Translations under genes and position numbers: made by a program
The notes under the pieces: model-generated
The model's database searches: none
The model's input: only the letters and a program-made list of their open reading frames with translations
What the model was told of the DNA's origin: nothing
Shown here: positions 15,631 to 25,012 of the stretch, piece by piece
Layout: each line of letters opens with the position of its first letter
Numbering within the stretch: the first letter of the stretch is position 1
NCBI RefSeq assembly: GCF_900143215.1
Contig: NZ_FRDM01000002.1
Coordinates: forward strand, 273,117-337,116
Length of the DNA: 64,000 nt
From: Geodermatophilus obscurus
Lineage (GTDB): Bacteria; Actinomycetota; Actinomycetes; Mycobacteriales; Geodermatophilaceae
Direction: 5' to 3'

Positions 15631-16611
15631 TCAGGTCACGGGAGGAGCGCCGAGGCACCAGTTCCGCAGGCGGGCGAAGCCCTCGTCCAGGCTCACCTGC
15701 GGGCGCCAGCCCAGCGCGGCCCGGGTCCGGCGCTGGTCGAACCAGTGGGCGGTCGCCAGCTGCTCGGCCAGGAAGCGGGTGATCGGGGGGACCTGCCGGC
15801 GGCCGGTCAACGCCCAGACGCCCTCGACGGCGGCGCCCACCGCGTAGGCCGCACCGAAGGGCACCCGGCGCCGCGGCACGGGGACCCCGGCGGCCCGGCA
15901 CAGCCGGCCGATGACCTCCGCCACCGGGCGCGGCTCCCCGTTCGAGACGACCAGGGCCTCGCCGTGCACCGGTCCGCACACGTCAACGGCGGCGACCAGG
16001 GCCGCGGCGGCGTTGTCGACGTACGTCGTGTCGATGAGCGCCGCACCCGAGCCGATCACCGGCAGCCGCCCGGCCCGCGCCCGCTCGACGATGCGGCCGA
16101 CGAGCTGGGTGTCGCCGGGGCCCCACACCAGGTGGGGGCGGACGGCCAGCACGGCCAGCGCGGAGGAGTCCGCGCCCAGCGCGTGCGTCTCGGCCATCGC
16201 CTTGGAACGGGCGTAGCGGCCCCGGGCCCGCTCCGGGTCGGCGGGGCCGGCGCCGACCCCGGCGAGCGCCGTCCCGGCGTGGGCCACCGACGGGGACGAG
16301 ACGTGCACCAGCCGGCCGACGTCCGCGGCCCGGCACGCGTCGACGACGGTCCGCGTGCCGTCGACGTTGGCGGTGACGTACTCGGCCCACGGGCCGGTCA
16401 CGTCCACCTTGGCGGCCAGGTGCAGCACGGCGTCCTGACCGCGGACGGCGCGAGCCACGACCGCCGGGTCCGCGACGTCGCCCAGCACCTCCCGGCAGGG
16501 CAGGCCCGACGGACGGCGCTGCAGCACCGTCACCTCGTCGCCGCGCTCGAGCAGCCCGGTGGCCACCGCCCGGCCCAGCATCCCGCTCGCGCCGGTGACC
16601 AGGACCTTCAC
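15631..16611 (-). CDS. oleD: OleD: NAD(P)-dependent 2-alkyl-3-oxoacid reductase
   Basis: This 326-residue extended short-chain dehydrogenase starts with [16 protein letters not shown], holding the Rossmann motif G-x-x-G-x-x-[15 protein letters not shown] and the Y-x-x-x-K pair ([15 protein letters not shown]) follow, with [11 protein letters not shown] after them. This is the 3-beta-hydroxysteroid-dehydrogenase-like type of OleD. In head-to-head hydrocarbon synthesis OleD reduces the OleA beta-keto acid to a beta-hydroxy acid. The GTG start overlaps the OleBC stop by four bases, so it is translationally coupled as the third gene of the operon. Length is normal for the family. Confidence 0.93.
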   Translation of the reverse strand: MKVLVTGASGMLGRAVATGLLERGDEVTVLQRRPSGLPCREVLGDVADPAVVARAVRGQDAVLHLAAKVDVTGPWAEYVTANVDGTRTVVDACRAADVGRLVHVSSPSVAHAGTALAGVGAGPADPERARGRYARSKAMAETHALGADSSALAVLAVRPHLVWGPGDTQLVGRIVERARAGRLPVIGSGAALIDTTYVDNAAAALVAAVDVCGPVHGEALVVSNGEPRPVAEVIGRLCRAAGVPVPRRRVPFGAAYAVGAAVEGVWALTGRRQVPPITRFLAEQLATAHWFDQRRTRAALGWRPQVSLDEGFARLRNWCLGAPPVT

Positions 16612-19202
16612 GAGCGGCGCTGCGCCCGCGCCCCGGCCAGCAGCCGGGCGGCCCGGCGGGCGACCTCGCCGCGGTCGACCTTCGACTGGTGCCGGATGTC
16701 CACCGGCAGCGCCGAGGCGGTCAGCACCGCGGCCACGTCGACGCCGGCGGCCGCGCGGACGGCGTCGGCCAGCTCCGCGCCGGCCAGGCCCAGGCGGTGC
16801 CGGGATCGCCCGGAGAGGCCCTCGGACGGCACGACGACCAGCACGACGACCTGCGTCCCGGGCGGTCCGACACCGACCGCCGCGGCAGCGGACACGCCGT
16901 CGGCCCGCTCCACCCGCTGCTCGATCCCGACCGGCGTCACCGGGCCGGAGGCCGTGGCGACGACGTGCTGCAGCCGCCCCTCGATCCACAGCCGGCCGTC
17001 GGCGTCGAGGTGGCCGACGTCGCCGGTGCGGTGGAAGCCGGGGTCCCGGGACGCCGCCCGCTCCAGCGCCCACAGCGCGTCGTACCGGTCCTTGACGTGC
17101 GCCGCCCGCACGCAGACCTCGCCCACCACACCGGGACGGTCGGTGAGCGGACCGTCCGCGGTGCCCTCGGCGGACAGCGGGCTGACCCGCACGGTGACGC
17201 CCGCCAACGGGGCACCCACGCACACCCCCTCGCCGTCGCCGGCGGCCTCGATGCCGGCCAGCGATACGTCGGTGACCGGGAGGACCTCGGTCATGCCGTA
17301 GGGCGTGTGCGCGTCGGCGGCGGGCAGGACCTCCTGCAGCGAGCGCAGCAGCGACGCCGGGACGGGCGCGCCGGCGGACATCAGCAGCCGGACCCGGGCC
17401 AGCGCCGCCCGCTGCTCCGCCGACAGGTCCGCCGCGGTGGCCGCGACCCGCCGCAGCGCCGCAGGGGACGCGAAGACGACGGTCGCGTCCACGGCGGCCG
17501 CGGCGTCGGCCAGCGCCGCCGCGGTCAGCGATCCGGGCGCGGTCACGTCGACGTCCGGCACCGCCGACCCGATGCCCAGGGCCGGCCCGAGGATCGCGAA
17601 CGGCGCGAACGCCGCCACCAGCCGGTCGTCGGCGGTGAGGCCGTAGGTGGCGCGCACCAGGTCCAGCTGCGCGGCGGCCTGGCGGTGCGTGTAGACGACG
17701 CCCTTGGCCGGTCCGGTGGCACCGGAGGTGAACAGCACGGCGCAGTCGTCGTCCACCGGGACCTCCGCGGGCACCGGCGCCGACCGGCCGCGGGCCGCCA
17801 GCTCGTCGAGCGTGGCGGTGGCGCCGAGTGCGCGCAGCGCGGCCCGGCCCGGCCGGCCGGCCGCGATGCGGGAGCCGGGCAGGCCCATCAGCCGCGCCGC
17901 GGCCAGGCCCGGACGGCTGCCGATCACGCAGTCGACCGCCGCGCTGCGCAGGGCGCGGCGCATCCCGGCGAGCCCCAGGCCCTTGTCGGCCACGACCACG
18001 ACGCCGCCGGCCCGCCACACCGCGTACACCGCCGCGGTGAGGTCGGCCGAGGGCTCCACGAGGAGCGCGACGCGGTGCCCGGGGCGCACGCCGGAGGCGG
18101 CCAGGCCGGCGGCGAGGTCCCGCACCCGCCGGGCCAGCGCCGACCAGGACGACGTCGTGCCGCCGACCTCGACCACGGCCGCGGCGTCGTCGCCGGACCG
18201 CTCGTCCAGGGCCGACCACAGCCGGCGCGCGGCGTCGCCCGCCGGGCGGACGGGCGGCCCGTCCGGGCCGGTCCCGAGGTCGCTCACCCACTGCGCCACC
18301 GCCTCGGCGTACCGGGGGGCGTCCTCGGGGAGCAGGTGGGAGGCGCCCTCGTAGCGGTGCAGCCGGGCCTGGGGCAGACGGCTGCGCAGGTCGGCCAGGT
18401 AGCGCTCGCCGAAGACCGGGTCGCGCGGCCCCCACAGCAGCAGGGCCGGGACGTCGAGGCCGCGGATGCCCTCGGCGATCGCCTCCTGCACCGGGCGGGA
18501 CGGGTGACCGGGGGAGAAGGGGATGTCGGCGACGAAGTCGCCCACCGACCGCCGTCGCGCCGGCGAGCGGTAGGGCGCGGCGAAGGCGCGCCGGACGTCG
18601 GCCGGCAGCGCGGGCCGGGACAGCGCCGTCGTCGCCCGCACGAACACCGGGGTGCCGACGGTGACCGCCGCCCGCACACCGGGCGCGTGCGCCATCCGGA
18701 TGAGCGCCGGGCCGAGGTCGCCCTCGGGCATGGCGACGGCGGTGTTGCCCAGCACGACGCCGCGCAGCTGAGCGCGGTGCTCGAGCGCCCAACCGAGGGA
18801 GATGACGCCACCCCAGTCGTGCCCGACGGTCACCACCGGCCCGGTGACACCGAGGGCCGCCGTGAGGTCGCCGAGGTCGGCGACCCGCTGGCGCAGCGGC
18901 CGCGGCCCGGGCAGCCGGTCGGAGAAGCCCATGCCGAGCTGGTCGGGTGCGACGACCCGCCAGCCGGGCGGGGCCGCCGCGAGCAGCCGCCGCCACAGGT
19001 AGGACCAGGTGGGGTTGCCGTGGACGCACAGCAGCGTGCCGACCGGGTCCGGAACGCCGTTGTCCAGGACGTGCCAGGTGTGCTTGACGCCGGTGGAGTC
19101 GGCGACGACGACCGTGCGGGACCAGGCGGGGTCCAGGCCGGGCAGCGCCGGCGGGCCGGGCGAAGTGGGCGGGGTGGGCGGGTGCAACGCGTCCGCTGTC
19201 AC
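16608..19202 (-). CDS. oleBC: OleBC fusion: beta-lactone decarboxylase plus beta-lactone synthetase
   Basis: This 864-residue fusion has two enzymes. Residues ~25-315 form an alpha/beta hydrolase of haloalkane-dehalogenase type (OleB): HGNPTWSYLW, nucleophile VGHDWGGV, LLLWGPRDPVFG and YEGASHLLPED. Residues ~335-864 are an AMP-forming ligase (OleC): LFTSGATGPAKGVVYTHRQ, PYGMTEVLP, TGDVGHLDADGRLWIEGR and the late lysine segment IRHQSKVDRGE. OleC closes the beta-hydroxy acid to a beta-lactone with ATP, and OleB removes CO2 to give the internal olefin. OleBC fusions are known from actinobacteria such as Micrococcus luteus. GTG start and stop overlap both neighbours by four bases. Confidence 0.93.
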   Translation of the reverse strand: MTADALHPPTPPTSPGPPALPGLDPAWSRTVVVADSTGVKHTWHVLDNGVPDPVGTLLCVHGNPTWSYLWRRLLAAAPPGWRVVAPDQLGMGFSDRLPGPRPLRQRVADLGDLTAALGVTGPVVTVGHDWGGVISLGWALEHRAQLRGVVLGNTAVAMPEGDLGPALIRMAHAPGVRAAVTVGTPVFVRATTALSRPALPADVRRAFAAPYRSPARRRSVGDFVADIPFSPGHPSRPVQEAIAEGIRGLDVPALLLWGPRDPVFGERYLADLRSRLPQARLHRYEGASHLLPEDAPRYAEAVAQWVSDLGTGPDGPPVRPAGDAARRLWSALDERSGDDAAAVVEVGGTTSSWSALARRVRDLAAGLAASGVRPGHRVALLVEPSADLTAAVYAVWRAGGVVVVADKGLGLAGMRRALRSAAVDCVIGSRPGLAAARLMGLPGSRIAAGRPGRAALRALGATATLDELAARGRSAPVPAEVPVDDDCAVLFTSGATGPAKGVVYTHRQAAAQLDLVRATYGLTADDRLVAAFAPFAILGPALGIGSAVPDVDVTAPGSLTAAALADAAAAVDATVVFASPAALRRVAATAADLSAEQRAALARVRLLMSAGAPVPASLLRSLQEVLPAADAHTPYGMTEVLPVTDVSLAGIEAAGDGEGVCVGAPLAGVTVRVSPLSAEGTADGPLTDRPGVVGEVCVRAAHVKDRYDALWALERAASRDPGFHRTGDVGHLDADGRLWIEGRLQHVVATASGPVTPVGIEQRVERADGVSAAAAVGVGPPGTQVVVLVVVPSEGLSGRSRHRLGLAGAELADAVRAAAGVDVAAVLTASALPVDIRHQSKVDRGEVARRAARLLAGARAQRRS

Positions 19203-20224
19203 CAGGCGAGCTCGAGGCAGGAGACGTTGAGGCCCGAGCCGATGCCCATGAGCAGCACCCGGTCGCCGTCGACGAGCGAGTCCTGCTGACCGGCCAGCGT
19301 GTAGGGGACCGACGCCGGGCCGAGGTTGCCCCGGGTCGGGAACGTCGTGGGCACCAGCGCGGGGTCGATGGCGAACCGGTCGCACATGGCCTTGGTGTGC
19401 ACCTTGGACACCTGGTGGACGATGTAGCGGCTCATGCCGCGGGCCCAGTCGACCTCGGCGGCGGCGTCGGCCCACATGTCCTCCGACAGCGCCAGGCCGG
19501 CGTCCAGCAGGCCCTTGAGGTCGGTGCGCATCAGGTCGTTGTCGCCGATGCACAGCTCGTGGTGCTCGGTGCCCGCGCGGCTCACCGAGGCGACCAGGCG
19601 GTGCCCCTCGGGGTGCCGGTCGGCGCGGCCGAGCACCATCGCGACGGCGCCGGAGCCCAGGGTCAGGGTGGCGAACTGCGCGATCACGTCCTTGGAGGTC
19701 GTGCCCGGCTGGTTGAGCCGGTCGAGGGTGCGCTCCTGCACCGGCCGGGAGTCCTCGCCGTTCACGACCAGGGCGTACTCGACCATCCCGGAGTCGATCA
19801 TGGCCGCCGCCAGCTCCATGCCGTTGACGAAGCCGAGGCAGGCGTTCGTCACGTCGAAGTTCTGGCACGAGCGCGGCAGGCCGAGCGCGTGGTGGACCGC
19901 CACCGCGGTCGAGGGCTCGAGGTGCTTGCGGCTCACCGACGTGTTGACCATCAGGCCGATCGCGGCCGGGTCGACGCCGCTCTCGCTGATGGCCTTCGCA
20001 CCGGCCTCGGCGGCGCCCTCGACGAAGGTGACGCCGTCGGCCCACCAGCGGCGCTCCTGGATGCCGGCCAGCCGCTCGAGCAGGCCGGGCCGCAGCCCGA
20101 CCCGCCGGTAGGTGTCGGCGAGCACGTCGTCGAGCGCGTCGGAGGTGACGACCCGCGTGGCGTCGGTCGTCTGCAGTGCCAGGACGGCCGTGTTGCCGAA
20201 CCTGTGTGTGGCGTTACCGCTCAT
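19199..20224 (-). CDS. oleA: OleA: long-chain acyl-CoA condensing thiolase-superfamily enzyme
   Basis: This 341-residue thiolase-fold protein performs the first step of head-to-head olefin synthesis, a non-decarboxylative Claisen condensation of two acyl-CoAs. The catalytic cysteine is in FDVTNACLGFVNG, the histidine in YIVHQVSKVH, and the asparagine in TRGNLGPASVPY. SVSRKHLEPSTA lies in the region of the OleA glutamate base. The C-terminal MGIGSGLNVSCLEL closes the fold. The ATG at 20224 is chosen because GAGGAG lies 12 bases upstream and the similarity begins at once. It is the first gene of oleA-oleBC-oleD. A possible promoter lies in the 165 bases before it. Confidence 0.94.
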   Translation of the reverse strand: MSGNATHRFGNTAVLALQTTDATRVVTSDALDDVLADTYRRVGLRPGLLERLAGIQERRWWADGVTFVEGAAEAGAKAISESGVDPAAIGLMVNTSVSRKHLEPSTAVAVHHALGLPRSCQNFDVTNACLGFVNGMELAAAMIDSGMVEYALVVNGEDSRPVQERTLDRLNQPGTTSKDVIAQFATLTLGSGAVAMVLGRADRHPEGHRLVASVSRAGTEHHELCIGDNDLMRTDLKGLLDAGLALSEDMWADAAAEVDWARGMSRYIVHQVSKVHTKAMCDRFAIDPALVPTTFPTRGNLGPASVPYTLAGQQDSLVDGDRVLLMGIGSGLNVSCLELAW

Positions 20225-20389
20225 GTCTGGAGTCCACTCCTCGGAAGGGTCGACTCCCTGCCGCGCCGCCCTCGGTGAAGACACGTACTACCCGACCGGT
20301 CCGACGCCATGCCGCCCGGCCCCTCGCTCGCGTCCCGGGCCCCGCCACCGTCCACTGTCCACCGGCGCGGACCGGAGCGCCTCCCGAGG

Positions 20390-21595
20390 TCAGCGTGGCA
20401 GTCGTGCGCGGAGTGACGCCAGCTCGGCGGTCAGCGCGCCGACCCGCTCGCTCGCCTCGCGCGCCGTCGTCTCGGCACCGGTCGCCCGGCGGTCGGCGTC
20501 CTCCGCGCGCTGCGCGGCCCGGGCCGCGTCGGTGAGGGCCTCGAGGCGGGCCTGCTCGGCGGCCGCCGCCCGGCTGGCCGCGCCGTCCGCCAGGCTCCGC
20601 GCGTCCCGCTCCGCGCGCCGGGCCGCGTCCCGCTCCCGCTCGGCGTCGCGGGCCTGCTCCCGCGCGGCGGCCGCGGCGGCCCGTGCCTCGTCCCGAGCGG
20701 CGACGGCCTCGTCGCGCTGCCCGGTCCGGCTCTGCACGGCCTCGGTGAGGCTGCGCTCGGTGACGCTCCACTGCGCGCGGGCCTCGACGAGGGCGTCGTG
20801 CTCGCGGGCGGCCTCCTCGCGGGCGCGCCGCTCGGCCCGGCGTGCGGCTCCGGCGTCGGCCTCGGCCGCCCGGCGGTGCAGGTCCGCGTCGTGCGCCCGG
20901 GTCAGGGCGGCGGCGCGTTCCTCTCCGGCCCGGTCGCGCTCGGCCTCCGCCTCGCGGCGGGCGGTCTCGGCCGCGTCGCGCGCCTCCTCGGCGAGCCCGG
21001 TGCGGTGCGCGGCCTGCGTCCGGGCCTCCGCGATCTGCTGCTCGGCGTCGGCCCGGGCCGCCGCGATCTGCTGCTCGGCGTCGGCCCGGGCCGCCGCGGC
21101 GTCGCGCTCGGCGGACCGGCGGGCCTCCTCGGCCTCCGCGCGGAGCTGCTCGGCCAGCCGGGCCTGCTCCTCGGCCCGCAGCCGCGCGGCCTGCGCGGCG
21201 TCGACGTCGGACCGGGCCTGCGCGAGCCGGGCCTCCACGGTCGTCTCGTCCCGGTACTCGTCCAGCGCCTCGACGGCCGCGGTGAGCAGGGCGGCCTGCG
21301 CCTCGGCCGCGACGGCGGCCTCCCGGGTCGCCGCGGCCCACCGGCCCACCAGCTGCCGGACCCGGCCCTCGGGAGGCAGCTCCTCGCTCAGCGCCCCGGC
21401 CGTCGCCACGACGCGGCCGGCCCGCTGCCCGGACACCCGGGCCCGCGCCTGGCGTGCCGACTGCGGGTTGTGGTCGGGGCGGGCGCAGAACTTGGGGGAG
21501 GGGCCGCTGCGGCCCGGGCTGCGGGGCCGGCGCGGCTCGGCGCAGCCGGGATAGGCGCAGCGGCCGTCGTCCTGGGTCCCGTCCGCCGCCGTCAT
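20390..21595 (-). CDS. Coiled-coil protein with N-terminal cysteine cluster, partner of an integrase
   Basis: This 401-residue protein starts with a likely zinc site (CAYPGC, then KFCARPDH) and a short basic region (ARQARARVSGQRAGR). From about residue 90 to the end it is one long Ala/Glu/Arg-rich coiled coil. The build resembles KfrA-like DNA-binding coiled-coil proteins, but no definite family match is visible. It contains a perfect 33-base tandem repeat. ATG at 21595 is preferred; 21634 is an in-frame alternative without a clear ribosome site. It is divergent from a tyrosine recombinase across 366 bases of relatively AT-rich DNA, suggesting a role in recombination, partition or silencing (inference). 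Confidence 0.75.
   Translation of the reverse strand: MTAADGTQDDGRCAYPGCAEPRRPRSPGRSGPSPKFCARPDHNPQSARQARARVSGQRAGRVVATAGALSEELPPEGRVRQLVGRWAAATREAAVAAEAQAALLTAAVEALDEYRDETTVEARLAQARSDVDAAQAARLRAEEQARLAEQLRAEAEEARRSAERDAAAARADAEQQIAAARADAEQQIAEARTQAAHRTGLAEEARDAAETARREAEAERDRAGEERAAALTRAHDADLHRRAAEADAGAARRAERRAREEAAREHDALVEARAQWSVTERSLTEAVQSRTGQRDEAVAARDEARAAAAAAREQARDAERERDAARRAERDARSLADGAASRAAAAEQARLEALTDAARAAQRAEDADRRATGAETTAREASERVGALTAELASLRARLPR
21031..21096. repeat. 33-bp perfect tandem duplication inside the coiled-coil gene
   Basis: Units 21031-21063 and 21064-21096 are identical. Each encodes 11 residues (AAARADAEQQI), so the duplication adds one and a half heptads and keeps the frame. 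Slippage in a repetitive coiled-coil gene explains it. Confidence 0.85.
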
Positions 21596-21961
21596 GCTCG
21601 CTGACCATAGTCGAATGCCCGTCCGTGCATTCATCTATCCGGTGGATTGCCCGAACTGCCTCCACAGATGACTTCGTAGATAGGGTGTTTATCGGTAGTG
21701 ATCGACCGGCACGGGGATGAGGCGAGCAGTGGGTGCAACGTCCTGGTCGGTCACGCGGACAACAACGCCGACCTCCTCGCACTGGCCGCGGAGTACGTGC
21801 GCCAGTGGAAGTGCTGCTGATGAGCGAACCGACGCCGAGAGCGGGGTGCCGGTTGCCGACCCGAACGATCATGATGCAGGCACGTGAGGCGACGTCCCCG
21901 TGATCGGCTCAGCGGACAACGACCACGAATCGTGCTCCTGGACTCCAGCAGGAGGACCTCC
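21596..21961. other. Divergent promoter region of the coiled-coil and integrase genes
   Basis: This gap of about 365 bases is visibly richer in A and T than its surroundings, especially 21600-21700. TATGGT on the minus strand near 21608 could be a -10 element for the coiled-coil gene. No gene is recognised. An att site or operator could lie here, but no repeat identifies one. Confidence 0.4.
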
Positions 21962-22990
21962 GTGACCTCTCGGACCGGCCCGCACGACGACGTCGCGGAG
22001 ACCGCAGTCGTCCCGCAGCCGTTGGGCGACGAAGGGCTGCTGTCGCCCGTCGAACTGGCCCTCGTGGGCAACTACCTCGCCTCGGCGCAGGCCGAGAACA
22101 CCCGGAAGTCCTACGCGCGCGACATGCGGGCGTGGGTGGCCTGGTGCGCCGGCCGGTCGCTGTCCTCCGTGCTGCCCGCCGATCCGCTGGCCGTCGCCGC
22201 ATGGCTGGCCACGATGGCCGACGAGGGCCGCAGCACCAGCTACATCGCCCGCCGGCTGGCGGCGCTCAACGACGCCCACCGCACCGCCGGGCACCTGCCG
22301 CCCGGCGGCAGCGAGGGGGTGCGGCGCACCATGGCCGGGATCCGCCGCACCGCAGCCCGGTCCGGCCAGCGGCCGCGGCGGGCCCGCGCGGTGGACACCG
22401 CGACCGTGCGGGCGCTGGTCGAGGACCTCCCCGCGACCCTCGGCGGAACCCGCGACCGCTGCCTGATCCTGGTGGGCTACGCGCTGGGCCTGCGGGCCTC
22501 GGACCTGTGCGCACTGCGGATCGAGGACCTCACCCCGGCCGGGCACGGCGGCCTCGACGTCCTGGTCCGCTTCTCCAAGACCGACCAGGACGGCGCGGGG
22601 GAGACCCTGGCCCTGGCCGAGGGCGTCCGCGAGGTCACCTGCCCGGTCCGCGCCGTCCGTGCCTGGCGCACCGCGCTGGCCGAGCAGGGCGTCACCTCCG
22701 GCCCGCTGTTCCGGTCGGTGGGGAAGGGGCGCACCCCGCGGCTCGGGGCGACCGCGCTGACCACCCGCAGCGTCGACCTCGTGCTGGAGCGCGCCGCCGC
22801 ACGCGCCGGGGTCTCCGCCGAGGGCCTGTCGCCGCACTCGCTGCGTCGCGGCTTCGCCACCACGGCCTACGCCCAGGGCGTGTCCGAGAAGGAGATCAGC
22901 CGGACCGGGCGGTGGAAGTCCCTCGTCGTCCGCACCTACGACGCCTCCAGCCGCTGGGCCGACCCCGCCTCCGGTTCCCTGGGGCTGTGA
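21962..22990 (+). CDS. Tyrosine-type site-specific recombinase/integrase
   Basis: This 342-residue recombinase has a SAM-like core-binding domain at about 30-135 (AENTRKSYARDMRAWVAWC, then DEGRSTSYIARRLAAL) and a catalytic domain at about 150-342. Catalytic residues visible are the arginine in GYALGLRASDLCAL, a lysine in RFSKTDQDG, H-x-x-R in SPHSLRRGFAT, the tryptophan position in GRWKS, and the tyrosine in VRTYDASS. It should cut and rejoin DNA through a 3'-phosphotyrosine. The GTG start follows AGGAGG by six bases; the frame before it is not conserved in style. No tRNA or obvious att repeat is nearby. Confidence 0.93.
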   Translation: MTSRTGPHDDVAETAVVPQPLGDEGLLSPVELALVGNYLASAQAENTRKSYARDMRAWVAWCAGRSLSSVLPADPLAVAAWLATMADEGRSTSYIARRLAALNDAHRTAGHLPPGGSEGVRRTMAGIRRTAARSGQRPRRARAVDTATVRALVEDLPATLGGTRDRCLILVGYALGLRASDLCALRIEDLTPAGHGGLDVLVRFSKTDQDGAGETLALAEGVREVTCPVRAVRAWRTALAEQGVTSGPLFRSVGKGRTPRLGATALTTRSVDLVLERAAARAGVSAEGLSPHSLRRGFATTAYAQGVSEKEISRTGRWKSLVVRTYDASSRWADPASGSLGL

Positions 22991-23034
22991 CCCGCCGGCG
23001 GCCGGCGCCGCCGCACCGCAACCACCATGGGGCC

Positions 23035-23859
23035 GTGCTGCGCGCGCTGCGGACGGCGGTGGCCGTCGTCGTCCTGTTGGCTGTGCTGGTGGGTCTGCTG
23101 TGGGCGTTCCAGCGACGGCTGGTCTACCTGCCGGACGCCGGTCCCGTGCCGGCCGCCGCCGACGCCGTCCCCGGAGCCCGGGACGTCGAGCTGACCACCG
23201 CCGACGGCCTGACCCTGGGCGCCTGGTTCGTGCCCGGTCCCACGGACGACGCCCCCGCCGTGCTCGTGGCCAACGGCAACGGCGGCCACCGCGGGATGCG
23301 GGCGCCGCTCGCGCGGGCCCTGTCCGCGGCCGGGCTCGCGGTGCTGCTGTTCGACTACCGCGGCTACGGCGGGAACCCCGGCAGCCCCAGCGAGGAGGGC
23401 CTGGCCCTCGACGTCCGGGCGGCGCGCAGCCACCTGCTGGAGGAGGCCGGCGTCCCCCAAGGGCGGCTGGTCTACTACGGCGAGAGCCTGGGCTGCGCCG
23501 TCGTCACCGAGCTGGCCGTCGACCACCCCCCGGCCGGCCTGCTGCTCCGGTCGCCGTTCGTCGACCTGGCCGCCGTCGGCGAGGTGCACTACCCGTTCCT
23601 CCCGGTCCGGTCGCTGCTGCGCGACCGGTACCCGGTCGCCGCGCGGGTCGCCGAGGTGCGGGCGCCCACGACGGTCGTCTACGGCGCCGCCGACACGATC
23701 GTGCCCCCGCGGCAGAGCCGGCAGGTCGCCGACGCCGCAGCCCGGCTGCACCGCCGGATCGAGGTCCCCGGCGCCGGCCACAACGACGCCGCCCTGCTCG
23801 ACGGCCGGGCCCTGGTGGACGCCGTCGTCGAACTCGCCACCGCGACCCCCGGGCCGTGA
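23035..23859 (+). CDS. Membrane-anchored alpha/beta hydrolase (Bem46/ABHD13-like)
   Basis: This 274-residue protein has an N-terminal membrane segment (about residues 8-26, AVAVVVLLAVLVGLLWAF) followed by a serine hydrolase domain. LLFDYRGYGGNPG is the typical strand-loop of Bem46-type proteins. The nucleophile elbow is YYGESLGCAV, the acid is in VYGAADTIVPP and the histidine in GAGHNDAALL. The catalytic domain is likely outside or at the membrane. GTG at 23035 is taken as start; GTG at 22987 overlaps the integrase stop and would add 16 basic residues. Substrate unknown. Confidence 0.88.
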   Translation: MLRALRTAVAVVVLLAVLVGLLWAFQRRLVYLPDAGPVPAAADAVPGARDVELTTADGLTLGAWFVPGPTDDAPAVLVANGNGGHRGMRAPLARALSAAGLAVLLFDYRGYGGNPGSPSEEGLALDVRAARSHLLEEAGVPQGRLVYYGESLGCAVVTELAVDHPPAGLLLRSPFVDLAAVGEVHYPFLPVRSLLRDRYPVAARVAEVRAPTTVVYGAADTIVPPRQSRQVADAAARLHRRIEVPGAGHNDAALLDGRALVDAVVELATATPGP

Positions 23860-24043
23860 TCCGGTCCGCCGGCCCGACCGGTGCCGACGTGCCGTCGGCA
23901 GGCCGCCCCGTCCGGATCCTGGGACGCTGTCGACGAACCGCGGGCGGGCCGCGCACCGCGCGGCGAGCCGCCCAGACCGGCCCGGTGCGGTGGCGCGCGC
24001 GGGGTCGGGTCCTCCCTGGAAGCCGTCGCGACAGGAGCCGAGG

Positions 24044-25012
24044 GTGCTGGGTCGAGTCCGTCGGGCACTGCGGGTACGCGCACGCGGAGCCGTCGGTCCG
24101 CGTCGGCCGGGCGGGCGGGCGGCACCCGGGCAGGACGTCCTGGTCGCCGAGCTGGAGGACCTCGTGGCGCGGGCACGTGCCGACCTCGAGGACCTCGTCC
24201 GGCGGCACGGCAGGGACGTCGAGGAGATGCTGCACCGGCAGGCCGAGCGGGTGATCACGGCGGTGCACGAGGCGGAGATGCGCGAGCGCCGCGATCTCCG
24301 GGCCGCCGGTGAGCGGGCGGCCGTCCTGGCCAGCGCGCGGTTCGCCCAGGAGCGGATGCCGGACGCCGCGCTGTACGCGGACGCGTCGGAGACCCTGGAG
24401 CACGCCCTCCGGCTGGCGCCCGACGACGGGATGGCGCTGGAGTTCGGCGTCTACACCGGTGGCACGCTGACGGTCATCGCGCAGGCCCGCAGCGGCAGGG
24501 ACGTGTACGGGTTCGACTCCTTCACGGGCCTGCCCGAGAACTGGCGGTCGCGCTTCCCGGCCGGCGCCTTCGAGGTCGACGCCGTGCCGACGATCCCGGG
24601 CGCCGAACTGATCGTCGGCCTGTTCGAGGACACGCTGGCGGGGTTCCTCGCCGACCATCCCGGGCCGGTGGCCTTCCTGCACCTCGACGCCGACCTGTAC
24701 TCCTCGACCCGGACGGTGCTCGACCACGTCGGCCCGAGGCTCCGTCCCGGCACCGTTCTGCTGTTCGACGAGTACTTCAACTACGCCGGCTGGGAGGAGC
24801 ACGAGCACCGCGCCTGGCAGGAGTTCGTGGCCGCCAGCGGCATCGGCTTCCGCTACGAGGGCTACACCCACGACGACGAGCAGGTGGTCGTCCGGGTGAC
24901 CGAATCCCCGGCCGGCACGGCTCCCGGTCACGACCGTGGGTCCGGCGGGTCGGCGGAGCCGTCGTCGGCAGCCGCGACACCGGGTCGCGACGCCGGAACA
25001 GCAGAACGGTGA
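24044..25012 (+). CDS. TylF/MycF-type class I SAM-dependent methyltransferase
   Basis: This 322-residue protein has a basic N-terminus and a helical stretch (about 35-100), then a TylF-like methyltransferase domain. LEFGVYTGGTLTVIA is the SAM-binding loop. VYGFDSFTGLPENWR and FLHLDADLYSSTRTVLDHVG are the family signatures, with aspartates that bind Mg in macrocin O-methyltransferase. LLFDEYFNYAGWEEHEHRA follows. Members methylate sugar or other hydroxyls; the acceptor is unknown and no glycosylation gene is adjacent. The GTG start follows AGGAG by six bases. A disordered Gly/Ser/Ala-rich tail ends the protein. Confidence 0.88.
   Translation: MLGRVRRALRVRARGAVGPRRPGGRAAPGQDVLVAELEDLVARARADLEDLVRRHGRDVEEMLHRQAERVITAVHEAEMRERRDLRAAGERAAVLASARFAQERMPDAALYADASETLEHALRLAPDDGMALEFGVYTGGTLTVIAQARSGRDVYGFDSFTGLPENWRSRFPAGAFEVDAVPTIPGAELIVGLFEDTLAGFLADHPGPVAFLHLDADLYSSTRTVLDHVGPRLRPGTVLLFDEYFNYAGWEEHEHRAWQEFVAASGIGFRYEGYTHDDEQVVVRVTESPAGTAPGHDRGSGGSAEPSSAAATPGRDAGTAER

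Noticed and set aside
15631..19029. A 1132-codon minus-strand open frame that runs through oleBC and then into oleD
   Set aside because: Only its last 326 codons (oleD) encode a recognisable protein. The earlier part is Arg/Pro/Gly-rich sequence in the wrong frame of oleBC, a common artefact at this GC content.
21031..21096. Two 33-base repeats considered as a CRISPR-like array
   Set aside because: The repeats abut without spacers, stay in frame inside a coiled-coil gene and number only two.
21596..21961. Search for an att site or tRNA beside the integrase
   Set aside because: No tRNA-like cloverleaf and no long direct repeat bounding a segment was found by eye.
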